Shown: in pieces, positions 61,993 through 64,000 of the stretch | Numbering within the stretch: position 1 is the stretch's first letter | How the letters are laid out: each line of letters begins with the position of its first letter | DNA from: Limnoperna fortunei | Lineage: Eukaryota; Mollusca; Bivalvia; Mytilida; Modiolidae | Reading direction: 5' to 3' | NCBI GenBank assembly: GCA_944474755.1 | Contig: OX104124.1 | Location: 44,345,342 to 44,409,341, forward strand | DNA length: 64,000 nt | Translations under genes and position numbers: made by a program | The notes under the pieces: generated by a model | What the model was told of the DNA's origin: nothing | The model's database searches: none | Seen by the model: the letters and a program-made list of their open reading frames with translations, nothing else

Positions 61993-63182
61993 TTAGACTT
62001 TTGTTTGCAATGGAACTGATCGTTTGTGTAACTCATCAGTTGGTGTAGTTGCATTGCGCTTAGCTCTTCTGTTACCTGGCGTATTCACAGCTTCTCTAAA
62101 ATACTGCTCAATGTGCCCTTGGGCTCGCTCTTTTGCTAGGTCGACATTTTTTGTAGTTTTTATATTTTTTCTATTTAGGCTCTTGCGTGTGGTTTTTGTT
62201 ACATCAGTGTCGGAGTGTGATGTGCTCTCTTTGTTCTCCGGTATTGTTTCGTTTGTCCCCTCATCAGCTATATTAACTTCAGCAATTTGATGTTTACTTG
62301 CTGCCAGTTGTATCACAGATAATGACCCGACACATTGATCATCCTCACTATCAGAATTATTTGTACCGCTGTCTTCGTTGTCAGTATTTTGTCAGTATTT
62401 TGGCTATATTCATCGCCACTTTCAAATGCTGCAGTGCATTCAGATTGTTTGTGCCCCTATTGTTTGCATTGTTTGCAAACCCAGTCATTTGGACAATTCA
62501 TCAGTTTGTGTCCTTCTATTAGACATGTATTACATGTGATTATTTGTTTTGACCCAGTTATCTGATCCCTATGTATTAAAGTTGCTTTGCATTTGCCTAT
62601 AATTACAGTTCTAGGTAGGGGTTTACTAACTGGATCACACATAACTATCCTGTCTCCTGTTTGGCAGTTAGTTAGCATTCCATCAACTCTGAGCCTTTCT
62701 CTATATAACTTATGTATTATACACCCTAGATTTTCAAGGCTGCGTGTAATCTGACCATCTTCAGCTGAACAGGGTACATTTTTGGCTCCAACCCGTAAGT
62801 GGTCGGGGTTTTCATGAGAACTAACCCTAGGGTTGCGGGCATATGTTTGTATCAGCTTACCCCTAACCACAATGCCCCGAGTTATTAGGCTGTTTCTATC
62901 TGTTTCTGAATCAGGGTAAATTCGCCATAATCCACCAACTCTTTGCAGTCCTTTCAAGTGGCTGGCTGGAATGCATGCATTGATTGCCTTGTATAGCTCG
63001 ACATGAGTTAGGGAACTTTCTTTACTTAGTTTGCTATCACCAAATAAGTCTTTTTCTATTATAAATACGGGTTTTACCTCAACGATTGTGTTTTCAGCAT
63101 AGACTCTTTTCACTACCGACGCGTAGGTGGCAGCCATGTTGCCTTCGATGTTTACATCAAGAGTTTTGTTTAATGTGGCCAT
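61993..63182 (-). pseudogene. LINE ORF1: gag-like CCHC zinc-knuckle protein, disrupted
   Basis: Begins MATLNKTLDVNIEGNMA at 63,182. Residues about 55-120 (SSLTHVELYKAINAC through IQTYARNP) look like the RRM-like nucleic-acid-binding part seen in Tx1-type ORF1 proteins. A first knuckle CX2CX4HX4C is intact (C217, C220, H225, C230). The second knuckle (C236, C239, then H and C) is interrupted by an in-frame TAG at 62,457-62,459. An 11-bp tandem duplication at 62,381-62,402 then shifts the frame. The C-terminal part (to the TAA at 61,993) is acidic, then basic with KSLNRKNIKTTK and RRAKRN clusters, and lies in the shifted frame. The role would be RNA binding in the retrotransposition particle. 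Confidence 0.82.
62381..62402. repeat. 11-bp tandem duplication causing the ORF1 frameshift
   Basis: TCAGTATTTTG occurs twice in direct succession (62381-62391 and 62392-62402). Eleven is not a multiple of three. Counting a single copy aligns the knuckle frame upstream with the acidic/basic frame downstream, so this duplication alone accounts for the shift. Confidence 0.88.
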
Positions 63183-63361
63183 TTCTGCTATTATCTTTAC
63201 CTATCTATCACCAAAATGATCCGCAGACTTACTTTATGGTGTACGAATGTCACTTAATCTAGAAAGGTGTTTCTAGATATCAATTCACATATCACAAATA
63301 AGTATTTTTAGGAGCTCAACAAATTTCCGTGGAGTTAGTTTGAAGCCCCTTAGATAATCTC
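63183..63361 (-). other. LINE 5' leader
   Basis: About 180 bp between the element's 5' end and the ORF1 start. I see no clear promoter motif. Because the copy reaches ORF1 and a leader, it looks full-length or nearly so rather than 5'-truncated. Confidence 0.55.
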
Positions 63362-63377
63362 AATCGTCATTTTTTTA
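63362..63377. other. Target-site duplication, right copy
   Basis: AATCGTCATTTTTTTA, identical to 56146-56161. It marks the 5' boundary of the minus-strand retrotransposon. Confidence 0.8.
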
Positions 63378-64000
63378 AATTGACCTTTTATAAGAGTTAT
63401 TATCCTTAGACCAATAAAATGTATTGTGAATTGCATTCTATCACTATATCTCAGTAACTATAACAGATATATATATGAAATCTTATATCATTGGTCATCA
63501 TTGACCTTGACCTTGAAAAAGGACACAAGGTCAAAGGTCAAGGTCACATTCTAAATTTTGACATTTTCTTGTCGTCGCTATTTGTTTGAACCGGTAAAAG
63601 ATAGACTATAACTTATAACAGATAAAATGTCGGCTTCATTAAGGCGCAACTTTTTCCGATTTAGAGGAAAGGATTTGACTTTATCTTATAGGAGTTATCT
63701 CCCATTACAACCATTGATATTTAGTTCTTCATTGATAACATATTAACTAATAATAGTAGAGGCATGGGGTTTTCACCAAAGACCATTATGACCCTTGACC
63801 TTGAAAACAGAAACAAGGTCAAAGGTCAAGGTCATCTTATAAATTTGGGTATTTATGAAAAATAGTCATATCTTCATAATTATAAGACATATTGACGTAG
63901 GATCTTCACTGTTGGTCCTTTTTTGACCTTCAGCATTGTCAAGGTCATATTGACAGAAGTCAAGGTCAAATCCTATGTTTCGGAAATTCTGCTTTTTGGT
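63362..64000 (+). repeat. Diverged head module 16 (right part) and following tail
   Basis: Resumes the unit interrupted at 56,161 with TTATAAGAGTTATTATCC. An AGGTCA palindrome is at 63,501-63,515/63,526-63,540 (left arm DR0, right arm DR1 running into a third AGGTCA). Then come CGCAACTTTTTCCGATTTAGAGG and GGAGTTATCTCCC at about 63,691-63,703. One degenerate monomer remnant spans 63,704-63,758. A tail begins at 63,759 with GAGGCATGGGGTTTTCACC and has its own palindrome at 63,789-63,803/63,814-63,828. The window ends inside this tail, which contains further AAGGTCA half-sites. Confidence 0.8.

Larger units (their letters stand above)
56162..63361 (-). mobile_element. L1/Tx1-like non-LTR retrotransposon (LINE), defective
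   Basis: About 7.2 kb on the minus strand. Order from its 5' end at 63,361: leader, zinc-knuckle ORF1, an extra 351-codon ORF, an endonuclease/reverse-transcriptase ORF2, and a 3' UTR ending GAATAAA plus an A-run. It is flanked by the 16-bp duplication and lies inside a diverged head module, whose sequence continues on both sides. The reverse transcriptase motifs and ORF1 with CCHC knuckles fit the Tx1 branch of the L1 superfamily better than vertebrate L1. The clade call is from motif style only. Nonsense and frameshift lesions in ORF1 and ORF2 make this copy non-autonomous. Confidence 0.88.

Noticed and set aside
56162..63361. Endogenous retrovirus or LTR element
   Set aside because: There are no long terminal repeats, protease, RNase H-integrase region or primer-binding site. 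The endonuclease is of the AP type and the 3' end has an A-run with a target duplication, as in LINEs.
1..64000. tRNA, rRNA or snRNA genes and tRNA-derived SINE promoter boxes
   Set aside because: I looked for A/B box pairs and cloverleaf-like arms in the repeat heads and the 56-64 kb region and saw none convincing.

Overview
This is a eukaryotic window with no ordinary host gene that I can support. The DNA is AT-rich. Positions 1 to about 56,160 are almost one continuous satellite-like array. Its architecture is a ~154-bp tandem monomer flanked by conserved end modules that carry a microsatellite and a terminal hairpin. This resembles what has been described for bivalve pearl/CvA and Helentron-derived (HINE) elements. 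The recurring GGAGTTATCTCCC and TGACCTTTGACCTTG blocks also look molluscan to me. I infer a mollusc, most likely a bivalve, but cannot prove it without a search.

Layout of 1-56,161. A composite unit repeats about 15 times: a head module of ~0.6-0.75 kb, a run of ~154-bp monomers (2 to ~38 per block, roughly 260 in all), and a tail module of ~0.37 kb. The tail ends in a hairpin and abuts an (ATT)n microsatellite that opens the next head. Each head carries an inverted pair of AGGTCA direct repeats around a 10-nt loop. The array has been reworked by nested duplications: 620 bp, 1,763 bp, 2,630 bp, a 3.4-10 kb block that carries an inserted MITE, and a ~10-kb block. Five copies of a 245-bp Harbinger-like MITE sit in the monomers. 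Four share one insertion site and were copied with the array; the fifth is an independent insertion in the opposite orientation.

Layout of 56,162-63,361. A ~7.2-kb L1/Tx1-like non-LTR retrotransposon lies on the minus strand, nested in a diverged head module at the array edge and flanked by a 16-bp target-site duplication. Going 5' to 3' on the minus strand it has: a short 5' leader; ORF1, a CCHC zinc-knuckle gag-like protein with a nonsense codon and a frameshift; an intact 351-codon ORF of unknown nature; ORF2, an apurinic-endonuclease plus reverse transcriptase broken by small indels, with a 291-bp in-frame tandem duplication inside the endonuclease; and a 3' UTR with a stem-loop and AATAAA just before the A-run. 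The copy is dead by its lesions. From 63,362 to 64,000 the interrupted satellite unit resumes in diverged form.

Functionally the window is a record of repeat biology: array growth, transposon invasion and co-amplification. The items most worth a second look are the repeated nuclear-receptor-like palindromes, the extra ORF and the duplicated endonuclease segment in the LINE, and the MITE with its preserved empty sites.
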